A stretch of DNA of 64,000 nucleotides from Chitinophaga rhizophila (lineage in GTDB: Bacteria > Bacteroidota > Bacteroidia > Chitinophagales > Chitinophagaceae): assembly GCF_019492185.1 (NCBI RefSeq), contig NZ_JAICCF010000004.1, forward strand, positions 620,001 to 684,000, read 5' to 3'. The position numbers and the translations under genes are program-made. Shown here one piece after another: positions 37,501 to 45,302 of this stretch. The stretch's first letter is position 1. Each line of letters begins with the position of its first letter. The notes under the pieces are model-generated. The model was not told where the DNA came from. It did no database searches and saw nothing but the letters and a program-made list of their open reading frames with translations.

Positions 37501-37654
37501 TCCTGGCCCTGGTATTGGTAACGTCAGGAAAAGCTTCGATAGGTGTATGGAGATAACTGATGATACCACCCGCAAGGATGACAGCAGTTAAGAAGAATAT
37601 GACAAGCGAGTTCCTCAGCGAAAAGGAAACAATCTTTCCGACAATTTTATGCAT
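34556..37654 (-). CDS. Heavy-metal efflux RND pump, CzcA/CusA family
   Basis: A 1032-residue inner-membrane pump from ATG 37654 (MHKIVGKIVSFSLRN); an upstream ATG at 37684 adds 10 unlikely residues. The layout is complete: TM1 at about 15-35, periplasmic porter loop, TM2-6, second porter loop, and TM8-12 near the end. The proton-relay segment in TM4 reads SLDFGLLLEGTLVIVE, with D395, E401 and E408. In well-studied CzcA proteins this is DFG...DG...VE, so the central aspartate is glutamate here. It works with the adaptor (37710) and TolC-like channel (38808) to expel metal cations, most likely Co/Zn/Cd or Cu/Ag; the ion cannot be decided from sequence alone. Confidence 0.93.
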   Translation of the reverse strand: MHKIVGKIVSFSLRNSLVIFFLTAVILAGGIISYLHTPIEAFPDVTNTRARIITQWPGRSAEEIEKFVTLPVMREMNTIPQKQSVRSISLFGLSVVTVTFEDQVTDFYAQQYASNRINKVELPEGASAEIEPPYGATGEIFRYVIKSKRPIKELTAIQEWTIERELLAVPGVADVITFGGEEKIYEIRINPSELANFGLSPLDVFEAVGKSNVNVGGDVIEKGDQAYVVRGVGLLEKIEDIENILIEVKDNVPVLVKHVAQVEVAAKPRLGKVGLQEDDDLVQGIVVMLRGENPSEVIENLKTKIADLNGRILPEDVRMVPFIDRSELVNTTVKTVTKNLIEGVLLVSLIVFIFLYDWRTTIIVSSVIPLSFLFALIMLRIQGLPANLISMGSLDFGLLLEGTLVIVETVFVAMATLSHTIGTERFNKMSKLGLIRKSASAVATYIFFALLILITALLPIFSFQKVEGKMFSPLAFTLGYALLGSLILSLTYVPAMCKVLLVKNIEERENKISAFFRKHLFNLYTVSTKYKKLTLAIFLLVLAVCIGRFCFYGSEFLPKLNEGSIYVRATFPNSVNLNETSRLATEIRKKISAFEEVKFVLNQVGRPSDGTEPTGFFNIEFHIQLHPEKEWKHHISKDELIGQLRKMLEAYPGVVFAFSQPIQDNVEEYVAGVKSASVIKIFGDDLVELEQYAGQVADVIKKVDGIEDVNVFKNMGLPELRIKLHDHDMARYGVDIADAQAVIEMAIGGRSATTFYESERMFDVRLRFAKAYRDDEKKIGDILIPSKNRQDQVPLRDIATISYVTGPAFIYREGGSRYIAVGFAVEGRDLGSTIAEAQSVVAKEIKLPAYNKVEWAGEFESKERATRQLLVIVPVSLLLIMFLLYVNFQGNMKDMLISSVTLPFAFIGGFISLWVTNTTFGISAGIGFIILFGVATIDGIVLIGVMRDNLRKRMPLREAISSGVYSRIRPIVMIALMGSLGLLPAALSNGMGSEVQKPLAIMIVGGLIICMLLSVTLLPQLFYWAYRKEVKK

Positions 37655-37709
37655 CTCTGTTGTTGTATTGAATAACATCTGCAACTGCAGACCGGAAGTA
37701 TCTTCCTGC

Positions 37710-38798
37710 CTAGTTGCTCAGTTGATTAAAAAGAAGAAGCTGGTTCCTGGACACGATCACCTCACCTTCCTGTAAACCTTCCCCTACAAATGCAGTATCA
37801 TGATTACGTGACGCAATTGCTATCTTCCGGATCTCCGCCTCACAATTCCCTTTATATATGACCACATAGTTCTCGTTTTCTGAAAAGACGATAGACGATA
37901 CTGGTACTTCCACCGCTGTCCTGCCGGCCGATTTCAACACGGTAATATCTGCCAGCATGCCCGGGTTAAGTTTAAGCCCGGTATTGCGTAATACAATCCT
38001 TGCCTTGAACACCTTTGTATCCTCATCCAGCATCTTGGAAACAGTCGCTATCTCACCATGGAATACCTCGTCCGGTCTTGCCGTAATACGGATCTCTACC
38101 GGTGTACCCTGCTCCACATGCCTGATATCAGAAGAGTATACATTGGCCATCACCCATACCTCGTCAATATCAGAGATCGTGAATAGCGGCGCGTCACTTT
38201 CCTGGGTAATCTGCATGCCGCCGGTAATAAGTTTGGAAGTGACATAACCACTGGCCGGCGCTTTCAGCTGAAATACATCTTTGGAGGCACTTGCGCTGAA
38301 CAACTGCTGATTACTCCTGATCTTCTGTTTTTCTGCATTCAGCACATCATACTCGCTCTGCGCTTCACTCAGATCTTTCTGCGACGCGATATGATCTTTG
38401 AACATAGCCTGTACGGCCTTTAGTTTGGTCTGGGCTACTTCCATCCTCGACTCCACACTGCGCAGGTCCGCATTCAGTGCGCTGAACTCAGTACTGCGTA
38501 CTTCCGCCAGCAGCTGTCCTTTCTTTACATAATCTCCCAGGGAAAAGAATGTTTTTACCACAATTCCGCTGAACAGGCTCTTAAAAGCGACTACATTGTC
38601 CGGATTAGCCTGTACTCTGCCCGTCAGATGGATACTTTCTGTAATAGGCCTGGTCCGTGCAGTATCAAACCGCAGGTCACCTTTAATACTGTCGGGACAA
38701 AAGGTATGTTGGGCAGTTTCCGGATGTTGCCCCTTGCCGGCACAGGCGGCGAGCCCTGTAAATACGCCCAGTGATATCCAGCGACTTAATTTATTCAT
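37710..38798 (-). CDS. Efflux RND periplasmic adaptor (CzcB/CusB type), lipoprotein
   Basis: A 362-residue membrane-fusion protein with lipobox LAAC, putting the lipid on Cys19. The core has the expected order: barrel-sandwich hybrid (ESIHLTGRVQANPDNVVAFK, GIVVKTFFSLGDYVKKGQLL), alpha-helical hairpin at about 100-165, lipoyl return (LKAPASGYVTSKLITGG) and beta-barrel (VWVMANVYSSDIRHVEQGTP). It bridges the inner-membrane pump to the outer-membrane channel. It lies between the two partner genes: 55 bp from the pump start and 9 bp after the channel gene. No separate N-terminal metal-binding extension like that of CusF is seen. Confidence 0.92.
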   Translation of the reverse strand: MNKLSRWISLGVFTGLAACAGKGQHPETAQHTFCPDSIKGDLRFDTARTRPITESIHLTGRVQANPDNVVAFKSLFSGIVVKTFFSLGDYVKKGQLLAEVRSTEFSALNADLRSVESRMEVAQTKLKAVQAMFKDHIASQKDLSEAQSEYDVLNAEKQKIRSNQQLFSASASKDVFQLKAPASGYVTSKLITGGMQITQESDAPLFTISDIDEVWVMANVYSSDIRHVEQGTPVEIRITARPDEVFHGEIATVSKMLDEDTKVFKARIVLRNTGLKLNPGMLADITVLKSAGRTAVEVPVSSIVFSENENYVVIYKGNCEAEIRKIAIASRNHDTAFVGEGLQEGEVIVSRNQLLLFNQLSN

Positions 38799-38807
38799 AG
38801 TATATAT

Positions 38808-40103
38808 TTAAAGCTCCTCTCCTGTCAGGTAGTTCAGCTCTGCTTTTTTATTGATAATGTTTCTGATTGCCTGATAATACTGCTGCTTGCTTTCCCGGAA
38901 GGATTCATAGTAGTCCAGGAACTCCAGCAGACTGATATTATGTTGTGCAAAATTCTTACTGATAGCAAATGTGATGGTATCTATCCTGCTGATGTAATGC
39001 TTATCGATCTTCTCATACAGGTTGGTGAACAGTCGCAGGTCATTCCACGCCCTGGCTATAGCATTCTGCACTTCCGAGCGCTTATTTTTCTCCAGCAGGT
39101 GACTTTGGGACACTGCATATTGGGCTGCCCTTATATTACCCTTATTGCGGTCGAAGAAAGGCAGATCCATAGATACACCTACGCCTACGAAGTCGCGCAT
39201 CACACTACCGTTTCTGTCGTAACTGGCAATCAGTGAAATATTAGGTACTGCATTGGCTTTCTCAACCGCCAGCTGTGACTCGCTTACCTTTAACTGAGAC
39301 TGGGTAATTTTTAACTGGGAGTTTTGTTCTGACAGCTTCAGCAGGTCTGCCAGTGAATGGTGTGCCACTATAGCCGCGGGTTTGTTGACAGCAAGTGTAT
39401 CAGTTACGACCAGGTGGCTGGTAGGCGGGATAAACAGGAGATTTCTGAGACTATTCTGTTTTTCAGACATCTCTTCCTCTAATTCGATAATGCTGCTGTG
39501 TAATGATACTTCTAATGCTTTCAGCCTGAGTAATTCCGCTTCCGATATATACCCTGTGCTATACTGACTCTGATGAGCGCGAACCAGCTTTCCAATCTCT
39601 TCGAGCTGCACGTACCAGCTATCACGTACCTGCTGGATATAGAACACATCCGCTACGGTTTGTCTTAATTCAGTCTTCAGCGTCAGTAACAGGTCTTTCA
39701 GCACTGTTTCTGCCATTTCCTTGCTATCAGCGGCCAGGGTGATATTCTTCCTGCGCTTGCGTGCGGTGAAGATCAGCTGTTCGAGCTGGGCCGCCACGTT
39801 ACGGTCTCTCCAGAAGTTGCCAAACAACGGAGGAATCTGATCAGTAGTGCTATTTTTATAGACCTGTATCTCATCCAGTGTGAAAGTAGGATTCGGCCAG
39901 GCACCGGCTTGTATTACCCGGGCCTGCGCCTGATCTACATTCAGCTTTTCAGCCAGGAGCAGGAGATTATTTTCAAGGAAAACCTTCTCAATGTGATCGC
40001 TGGTGTAATAAAGTGTATCCTGTGGTGTGGCTGCAAGACAGCTGAAGGACAACCCGGATAAGATAATAATGACAATAAATCTTCGCATAAGCAATTCAGT
40101 CAC
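38808..40103 (-). CDS. TolC-family outer-membrane channel (CzcC/CusC type)
   Basis: A 431-residue protein with a signal peptide (FIVIIILSGLSFSCLAA) and the two halves of a TolC/OEP repeat, each rich in long amphipathic helices. Landmarks are LLLLAEKLNVDQAQARVIQA, AGAWPNPTFTLDEIQVY, LRQTVADVFYIQQVRDSWY and a second-half VSMDLPFFDRNKGNIRAAQY. Its role is the exit duct for the RND complex. It is the first structural gene of the efflux set and follows the sensor kinase by 77 bp, so the five genes from 42214 to 34556 probably form one regulon if not one transcript. Confidence 0.92.
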   Translation of the reverse strand: MTELLMRRFIVIIILSGLSFSCLAATPQDTLYYTSDHIEKVFLENNLLLLAEKLNVDQAQARVIQAGAWPNPTFTLDEIQVYKNSTTDQIPPLFGNFWRDRNVAAQLEQLIFTARKRRKNITLAADSKEMAETVLKDLLLTLKTELRQTVADVFYIQQVRDSWYVQLEEIGKLVRAHQSQYSTGYISEAELLRLKALEVSLHSSIIELEEEMSEKQNSLRNLLFIPPTSHLVVTDTLAVNKPAAIVAHHSLADLLKLSEQNSQLKITQSQLKVSESQLAVEKANAVPNISLIASYDRNGSVMRDFVGVGVSMDLPFFDRNKGNIRAAQYAVSQSHLLEKNKRSEVQNAIARAWNDLRLFTNLYEKIDKHYISRIDTITFAISKNFAQHNISLLEFLDYYESFRESKQQYYQAIRNIINKKAELNYLTGEEL

Positions 40104-40180
40104 TTCACTGATTTTTATGCGAAAGTATCCCAGGCAGATTAATGGCCTTTTTAAGGCAGATTAAAATTCGATTAAAGCGG

Positions 40181-41533
40181 TCACGGAAAGCGGAGTGTAA
40201 ATACTGTGCCTTTGCCAGGTTCACTATCCAGCTTGATGGCAATATTGCTCAGTAAAAGGATCTGTTTTGTGAGATAGAGGCCGATACCGTGACCAGGTAT
40301 ACGACGGCTTTCCGGCACGCGGTAAAACATGTCAAATATCGCTTCAAACTGGTCCTGCGGGATACCCATACCATGATCGATGATACGGATATTCAACGGT
40401 GCCGTTGTAGCGTCTATTTTGATATCTACGGGCGCATCAGAGTATTTAAGGGCATTGTCTACAATATTATTAATGGCTATGAAGATCAGGTCCCTGTTGC
40501 CCTTTACTGACAATAGGTCTTCGTTTGAGTCTAGTCCGGCGTCAAATGCTACATTAATCTTCCGGTCCCGGTACTCGATCATTTTCTTTTCCACCACCTG
40601 CCAGATGATTTCGTCTATACGAAACACCGTGATCAGTTCCGCGGATGTCACTTCGATATGAGACAGCGTCATCAGGCTATTCAGGATAGACCTGAGATGT
40701 AATGCATTTCTTTTAAGGGAATCCAGGAGAGACACATATTCTTCATTGGTACGGCTGCTTTGAAGCGCCACTTCGATATCACCAATGATTATAGCCAGCG
40801 GGGTCTTGATTTCATGCGTGGCATTCTTCAGAAAGTTGCGCTGTACTTTTACACTGGACTCAATACGGCTGAGCAGATAGTTAAATTCATTGATCAGCGC
40901 CTTGATCTCATCTTCATTTCCGGAGGGATAGTTGAGCCGCACATGCAGGTCATTCTCCCGGATTGACCTGACCTGCTCTATCAGGTGATAAAAAGGCCTG
41001 AACGTGCGCCGGGCAAGAACCACAGATAGTACCACGTGTACCGTCATTCCGGCGAGGCCGGCCAATAGCAGCATCTTCTGCAGTAGTAACATCTGCTCCT
41101 GACCAGGCTTATTCAAGCCGGATACCATAATCACGAAGTCGCCCTCGTTATCTTTATAGAGCAGGGACAGGAAGTAGCGCTTCCCTACTTTGAAGAAGAC
41201 TTTCCCATTGGCAATAGTCTCAGCAATGACCTCGTCAGGCGCTTTGAACCTGATAGAATCATCTATGTATATGGTGCTGTCGGTACGATATAACCGGATG
41301 GCCTCATCAGAGATCTTTTTGAACTCTTTCTCGATGGACTTATGAATAACTTCATTCACCTCGTCCTTTTCCAGGTAGAAGTGCGCAGACAACATGGCAA
41401 TACCTAACAGCTTCTGCCGGTAAGCCTGCTCGATGGCATACCGGAAAAGCTGGTAGGTACCAACTGTAATGATCAGCGTAGTGAGGAAAAACAGTAAGCC
41501 GGACCTAAGAGAAAGTTTTCTTCTGAGACTCAT
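40181..41533 (-). CDS. Sensor histidine kinase of the efflux locus
   Basis: A 450-residue kinase. TM1 lies at about 12-32 (LLFFLTTLIITVGTYQLF), a sensor loop of about 120 residues is periplasmic, and TM2 (MLLLAGLAGMTVHVVLSVVL) leads to a HAMP domain. The phospho-histidine is in FLKNATHEIKTPLAIIIGDI; ATP-binding motifs are NNIVDNALKY, DHGMGIPQDQFEAIFDMF and GHGIGLYLTK. It starts directly after the response regulator gene with no gap (stop at 41534, start at 41533). Position next to the RND genes suggests a periplasmic metal sensor like CusS or CzcS. The sensor loop has no obvious Cys/His/Met cluster to identify the metal. Confidence 0.92.
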   Translation of the reverse strand: MSLRRKLSLRSGLLFFLTTLIITVGTYQLFRYAIEQAYRQKLLGIAMLSAHFYLEKDEVNEVIHKSIEKEFKKISDEAIRLYRTDSTIYIDDSIRFKAPDEVIAETIANGKVFFKVGKRYFLSLLYKDNEGDFVIMVSGLNKPGQEQMLLLQKMLLLAGLAGMTVHVVLSVVLARRTFRPFYHLIEQVRSIRENDLHVRLNYPSGNEDEIKALINEFNYLLSRIESSVKVQRNFLKNATHEIKTPLAIIIGDIEVALQSSRTNEEYVSLLDSLKRNALHLRSILNSLMTLSHIEVTSAELITVFRIDEIIWQVVEKKMIEYRDRKINVAFDAGLDSNEDLLSVKGNRDLIFIAINNIVDNALKYSDAPVDIKIDATTAPLNIRIIDHGMGIPQDQFEAIFDMFYRVPESRRIPGHGIGLYLTKQILLLSNIAIKLDSEPGKGTVFTLRFP

Positions 41534-42214
41534 TTACATTTGTTTGAACATGTAACCTGTCCCTTTTACCGTATGAATCAAAGGTTCACTGAAACCTTTG
41601 TCAATCTTCTTACGCAGGAAGTTAATATACACATCTACAATATTCGTATTGGATTCAAAGTCCATATTCCAGACCGATTGCGCAATACGTATCCTGGCAA
41701 GCGCTTTCTCGCGGTTGCGCATCAGGTACAGTAGTAATTTGTACTCAAGTGGAGACAGCTCCAGTTTGATGCCGTCCCTGAAAGCCGTCTTCTCGTCTGT
41801 ATTAATAGTAACACCCCCATAGGAATGGAGGTTGGTAATGCCTTTTACAAAGTCCACACGCCTGAGCTGTGCTTCTATCCTTGCAAGCAGTTCCTCAAAC
41901 AGGAAAGGTTTGCTAAGATAGTCATCCGCACCAGCCTTTAGACCTTCTACTTTCTCCAGCGAGCTATCCAGGGCGCTAAGGATGATAATCGGTGATATAT
42001 TCTTCCGCTGACGCAGCAACTGACACACCTGCAAACCAGAAATATCCGGTAGCATAATATCAAGAATAATAATATCATAGGGAGCAGACATCGCTTCTTC
42101 AATGCCATCGTAGCCTTTGCTGGCAGCGGTAACATTAAAGGAATGTTCATTAAGCCCTTTTTTGATAAAGGCGATTACCTGCGGATCATCTTCAACTAAT
42201 AGAACACTTGCCAT
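41534..42214 (-). CDS. OmpR-family response regulator of the efflux locus
   Basis: A 226-residue regulator. The receiver domain has the acidic pair in VLLVEDDPQVIAF, the phospho-acceptor in DIIILDIMLPDISGLQV and the lysine in DDYLSKPFLFEEL. The winged helix-turn-helix is complete (LSPLEYKLLLYLMRNREKAL, then SNTNIVDVYINFLRKKIDKG, VKGTGYMF). Closely coupled to the kinase gene, it is expected to activate the RND operon in response to metal. The 186 bp upstream are shared with the divergent ArsR gene. Confidence 0.94.
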   Translation of the reverse strand: MASVLLVEDDPQVIAFIKKGLNEHSFNVTAASKGYDGIEEAMSAPYDIIILDIMLPDISGLQVCQLLRQRKNISPIIILSALDSSLEKVEGLKAGADDYLSKPFLFEELLARIEAQLRRVDFVKGITNLHSYGGVTINTDEKTAFRDGIKLELSPLEYKLLLYLMRNREKALARIRIAQSVWNMDFESNTNIVDVYINFLRKKIDKGFSEPLIHTVKGTGYMFKQM

Positions 42215-42337
42215 CTATAATACGCTTTTAATCAACAATCCTGATCCCTTCCTTCCGGAAGACAGCAAAAAGCAAAAATAGGCTTCCTGGATTAAAATCT
42301 GATTAAAACAACGGTAGATAAGATCAGCAGAAATAAA

Positions 42338-42369
42338 TTTGCGAAAACAAACGGTTGCATATATATTTG
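42338..42369 (+). promoter_or_regulatory. Bacteroidota-type promoter of the ArsR operon
   Basis: TTTG (42338-42341), exactly 20 bp, then TATATTTG (42362-42369). This matches the -33/-7 consensus of the primary sigma factor of Bacteroidota. The start site should be near 42375, about 25 bp before the ArsR ATG. It is the best promoter match in the window. Confidence 0.8.
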
Positions 42370-42374
42370 CAACC
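42353..42374 (+). promoter_or_regulatory. Candidate ArsR operator overlapping the -7 element
   Basis: Perfect inverted repeat GGTTGCA-N8-TGCAACC centred on the -7 box. Binding of a dimeric regulator here would block RNA polymerase. The site is 27 bp before the ArsR gene, so autorepression by that protein is the simplest reading; this is inference. Confidence 0.7.
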
Positions 42375-42400
42375 AACCGGTTTCTTAAAGCATAGCTAAC

Positions 42401-42721
42401 ATGAGAAGAGATATATTCCAAGCCATAGCAGACCCTACCAGGAGAGCTATTATCGCATTACTTGCCATGCAGGCTATGACCCCCAACGGTATAGCCGAGC
42501 ATTTTGATACGACCCGGCAAGCCATCTCCAAACACCTGCGCATCCTGACGGAATGTGAGCTATTGAAACAGGAACACCAGGGAAGAGAGATCTTTTATCA
42601 CCTTGAAATCCAGAAGATGAAGGAAATTGACAAATGGCTGGAGCAGTTCCGGAAGCTGTGGGAAACCCGGTTTGATCAACTTGACGATGTATTATCGAAC
42701 CTCCAAAAAAATAAGAAATGA
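42401..42721 (+). CDS. ArsR-family transcriptional regulator
   Basis: A 106-residue winged helix-turn-helix repressor. Landmarks are RRDIFQAIADPTRRAIIALL, then the recognition helix TTRQAISKHLRILTECELL and the wing HQGREIFYHLE. No paired Cys/His metal site of the classic ArsR/SmtB type is visible, which fits the subgroup that is co-encoded with AHSA1/SRPBCC proteins. The stop overlaps the start of that next gene (ATGA, 42718-42721), so the two are translationally coupled. It probably represses its own operon through the inverted repeat at 42353-42374. Confidence 0.93.
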   Translation: MRRDIFQAIADPTRRAIIALLAMQAMTPNGIAEHFDTTRQAISKHLRILTECELLKQEHQGREIFYHLEIQKMKEIDKWLEQFRKLWETRFDQLDDVLSNLQKNKK

Positions 42722-43686
42722 ACAAAGCAATCCTTTTTGATTTTGTTGTAGACAAAGTCAATAACAAAATCAAAGTAGACCGTTCTTTCAATGCACCCGT
42801 TGACCTGGTTTGGGCAGCCTGGACAGAAGCAGAGATTCTTGACCAATGGTGGGCACCAAAGCCTTACAGGGCAGAAACCAAATCTCTTGACTTCAGAGAA
42901 GGAGGCAGATGGCTGTACGCAATGATTGGCCCCGAGGGAGATAAACATTGGGCTGTATTTGATTACGCATCCGTCCATCCTGAGAAAAGCTTCGCTGGAA
43001 TTGACGCCTTCTGCAATGAAAACGGAGAGATCAATGACAGTAAACCCCGCGTTCAGTGGGAAAACAAATTCAATAGTCATGCGGATGAAAGCACTGTCGT
43101 AAATGTCGAATTACAGTTCAACGAACTGGCAGACCTTGAATCGCTACTCACAATGGGCTTTAAAGAAGGATTTACTGCCGGACTTGAAAATCTCGACGCC
43201 TACATTAAGTCACAGTTTTATCTGAGAAAGCAGAAGAAACCCAATAATAAAGCAAGAACGTCATTCTACGTCAACTTCCCCGGTAATACAGAGGAAGCCC
43301 TGAGCTTCTACAAATCTGTATTCAATACCACATTTGTTAACGGCATCCAGCGTTTTGGCGACATACCGGCTGAAGCAGGTAATCCGCCGGTAGCAGAGAA
43401 TATCAAACATATGGTCCTTCACGCTGAACTACCTTTAATAGGCGGCGTAATACTTATGGCCACCGACGCTCCGAAGGAAATGGGCTTTACACTTACACCA
43501 GGGAACAATATGCATATCAACCTCGAACCTGCAACCAGGGAAGAAACCAAGCGTATTTTTGATGCTCTTTCAGAAGGGGGCAACATCACCATGCCGCTGC
43601 AAGACATGTTCTTTGGCGCTTACTATGGCTCGTTTACAGATAAATTCGGTATCAACTGGATGGTGAATTTCCAAACCGTTAATTAA
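42718..43686 (+). CDS. AHSA1/SRPBCC domain fused to a PhnB-like VOC domain
   Basis: A 322-residue two-domain protein. Residues 1-160 are an AHSA1-type SRPBCC lipid/ligand-binding fold (VDRSFNAPVDLVWAAWTEAE, LDQWWAPKPYRAETKSLDFR, GGRWLYAMIGPEGDKHWAVF). Residues 175-320 are a PhnB-like VOC domain (NFPGNTEEALSFYKSVFNTT, MHINLEPATREETKRIFDAL, GAYYGSFTDKFGINWMVNF). The two families are often neighbours as separate genes; here they are joined by a short Lys/Asn-rich linker (LRKQKKPNNKART). The fusion lies in the ArsR operon, overlapping ArsR by 4 bp and ending at a strong terminator. Ligand and reaction are unknown; the VOC residues do not form a complete obvious metal site. Confidence 0.87.
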   Translation: MNKAILFDFVVDKVNNKIKVDRSFNAPVDLVWAAWTEAEILDQWWAPKPYRAETKSLDFREGGRWLYAMIGPEGDKHWAVFDYASVHPEKSFAGIDAFCNENGEINDSKPRVQWENKFNSHADESTVVNVELQFNELADLESLLTMGFKEGFTAGLENLDAYIKSQFYLRKQKKPNNKARTSFYVNFPGNTEEALSFYKSVFNTTFVNGIQRFGDIPAEAGNPPVAENIKHMVLHAELPLIGGVILMATDAPKEMGFTLTPGNNMHINLEPATREETKRIFDALSEGGNITMPLQDMFFGAYYGSFTDKFGINWMVNFQTVN

Positions 43687-43704
43687 CCTCTCATCAACTA
43701 CATA

Positions 43705-43745
43705 GAAAGGGTGTATCAAAACTTTGATACACCCTTTCCTTATTT
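43705..43745 (+). terminator. Rho-independent terminator
   Basis: GAAAGGGTGTATCAAA and TTTGATACACCCTTTC are perfect complements around a 2-base centre, followed by cttattta. It closes the ArsR-SRPBCC-VOC operon, 18 bp after its stop. Confidence 0.85.
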
Positions 43746-43777
43746 AGCTATTTTCGAATCCTATAAAAGCCTTACGC

Positions 43778-44665
43778 ATGAACTTTCACAAAAACCTGTT
43801 ATCACTTACCATGATAGCTACCCTCGCTGCTGGTATATCACAGCAGACGGTCGCACAGCAACTAAGACCACTACCCTATGTTAACAAAGAATGGTCGAAA
43901 GATTACCCGCCCTTCCGCATAGCAGGTAACCTGTATTTCGTCGGCACCTATGATCTGGGCATCTATCTCATCACTACCCCGCAGGGGCATATACTTATCA
44001 ATACCGGTACTGCCGATTCTGAACCCCTTATCAAAGCCCATGTAAAGAAACTGGGCTTTCAGTTTAAAGATATCCGTGTACTGCTGACAACGCACGCGCA
44101 TTATGACCATGTTGGGGCGATGGCTGCTATCAAAAGGCAGACAAACGCGCGCATGCTGATCAATGCCAAAGATGCTGCTGTGCTGGCAGATGGCGGCAAC
44201 TCCGACTATGTCATGGGCGGCAAAGGCAGCACATTCCTGCCTGTCAAAGCAGACCGACTGCTACAAGATAAAGACACCATCCAGCTTGGTGGTATGATTA
44301 TCACCATGCTGCATCATCCCGGCCATACACCCGGTGCCAGCAGCTTCCTGTTTGATGTGAAAGACTCCACACGCACCTACAAAGTGCTGATCGCCAATAT
44401 GCCTTCAATTCTCGATGAAACTAATCTGGCGGGTATGCCCAGGTATCCGGAAGTAGGTAAAGATTATGCGTATACACTACAGGCTATGAAAGGGCTGCAA
44501 TTTGACCTGTGGCTTTCTTCTCATGCCAGCCAATTTGATTTCCACAAAAAACATCGTCCGGGCGCGCCATATAATCCCGCTGCTTTCAAAGACCGCACGG
44601 GCTACGATGCTGCACTGAAGGAACTACAGGCCAGATATCAGCAGAAACTCAAAACGGCACGTTAA
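43778..44665 (+). CDS. Subclass B3 metallo-beta-lactamase
   Basis: A 295-residue exported zinc hydrolase. Signal peptide (SLTMIATLAAGISQQTVAQ), then the MBL fold. Zinc ligands visible are H106, H108, D110 and H111 in TTHAHYDHVGAM, H183 in HHPGHTPGASSF, and H249 in LSSHASQFDF. There is no Cys at the position used by B1/B2 enzymes, and the N-terminal WSKDYPPFRIAGNLYFVGTY and the HHPGHTPGASS block are those of subclass B3. These enzymes hydrolyse beta-lactams in the periplasm, often including carbapenems. It has its own terminator on each side, so it is a single-gene unit. Activity spectrum is not predictable by eye; related non-lactamase hydrolases share the motif. Confidence 0.9.
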   Translation: MNFHKNLLSLTMIATLAAGISQQTVAQQLRPLPYVNKEWSKDYPPFRIAGNLYFVGTYDLGIYLITTPQGHILINTGTADSEPLIKAHVKKLGFQFKDIRVLLTTHAHYDHVGAMAAIKRQTNARMLINAKDAAVLADGGNSDYVMGGKGSTFLPVKADRLLQDKDTIQLGGMIITMLHHPGHTPGASSFLFDVKDSTRTYKVLIANMPSILDETNLAGMPRYPEVGKDYAYTLQAMKGLQFDLWLSSHASQFDFHKKHRPGAPYNPAAFKDRTGYDAALKELQARYQQKLKTAR

Positions 44666-44733
44666 GGCTGCTCCCAGGCTACAAATGATCCATCCTGCGC
44701 ACGCAGTGATCAATAAAACTGACTATTTATAGC

Positions 44734-44771
44734 AGCTCCCCCGCACTATAGCTGGGGAGCTTTATTTTAAT
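44734..44771 (+). terminator. Rho-independent terminator after the metallo-beta-lactamase
   Basis: AGCTCCCC and GGGGAGCT enclose an 11- to 12-base loop; a T-rich tail (ttatttta) follows. It lies 69 bp after the lactamase stop and just before the convergent acetyltransferase. Confidence 0.85.
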
Positions 44772-44777
44772 ACTCGG

Positions 44778-45302
44778 CTACCTCCGCTCAAGGCGGTAAG
44801 TGATCAATTCATCTGTAGTGGCTCCACGTATAAAACCTGCGCGACACAACAGCCTTTGTGCGGGGTGGTTGTGCTCATAGGTGCGTGCGGTGATGACTTC
44901 TACCCTCGGATCTGTAAAGGCCCATGTTACCATAGCCTTCAGCGCCTCCGCAGCATATCCATGCCCATGACAAGCTGCATCAAGCATAAAGCCGGTTTCT
45001 ACAGCCCCGTTTTCGTCGGCCTCTCCGGCAAAACCGATACCGCCAATTGATATATTCCGGGCTCTCAGCACTATTTCCCAGTTGGTATACCAGGCATAAT
45101 CTACCGGATGTGCCGCTGTCTGTGGCAGCCAGAAATTATTCAGTGCATCCTGAATTTCGGCAACATACTCCGGCGTTATCTCCATAGCAGAGACGTACAG
45201 TCCCAGCGCTGTTTCCATCGTTGCGCGGTCCTCCTGCCAGCATTGAAGCAGGTCTTGGGATAAAGGGATCAGCATCAGCCGGTCCGTTTCTAATCTGAAC
45301 AT
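44778..45302 (-). CDS. GNAT-family N-acetyltransferase (RimJ/RimL-like)
   Basis: About 174 residues from ATG 45302 (MFRLETDRLMLIPLSQDLL); an in-frame ATG at 45353 adds 17 residues not typical for the family. The GNAT fold is visible as IGGIGFAGEADENGAVETGF, then the acetyl-CoA loop CHGHGYAAEALKAMVTWAF, and ARTYEHNHPAQRLLCRAGFI. The start ETDRLMLIPL is that of the RimJ-type subgroup that acetylates amino groups of proteins or small molecules. Convergent with the lactamase gene and alone otherwise. Substrate unknown. Confidence 0.88.
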   Translation of the reverse strand: MFRLETDRLMLIPLSQDLLQCWQEDRATMETALGLYVSAMEITPEYVAEIQDALNNFWLPQTAAHPVDYAWYTNWEIVLRARNISIGGIGFAGEADENGAVETGFMLDAACHGHGYAAEALKAMVTWAFTDPRVEVITARTYEHNHPAQRLLCRAGFIRGATTDELITYRLERR

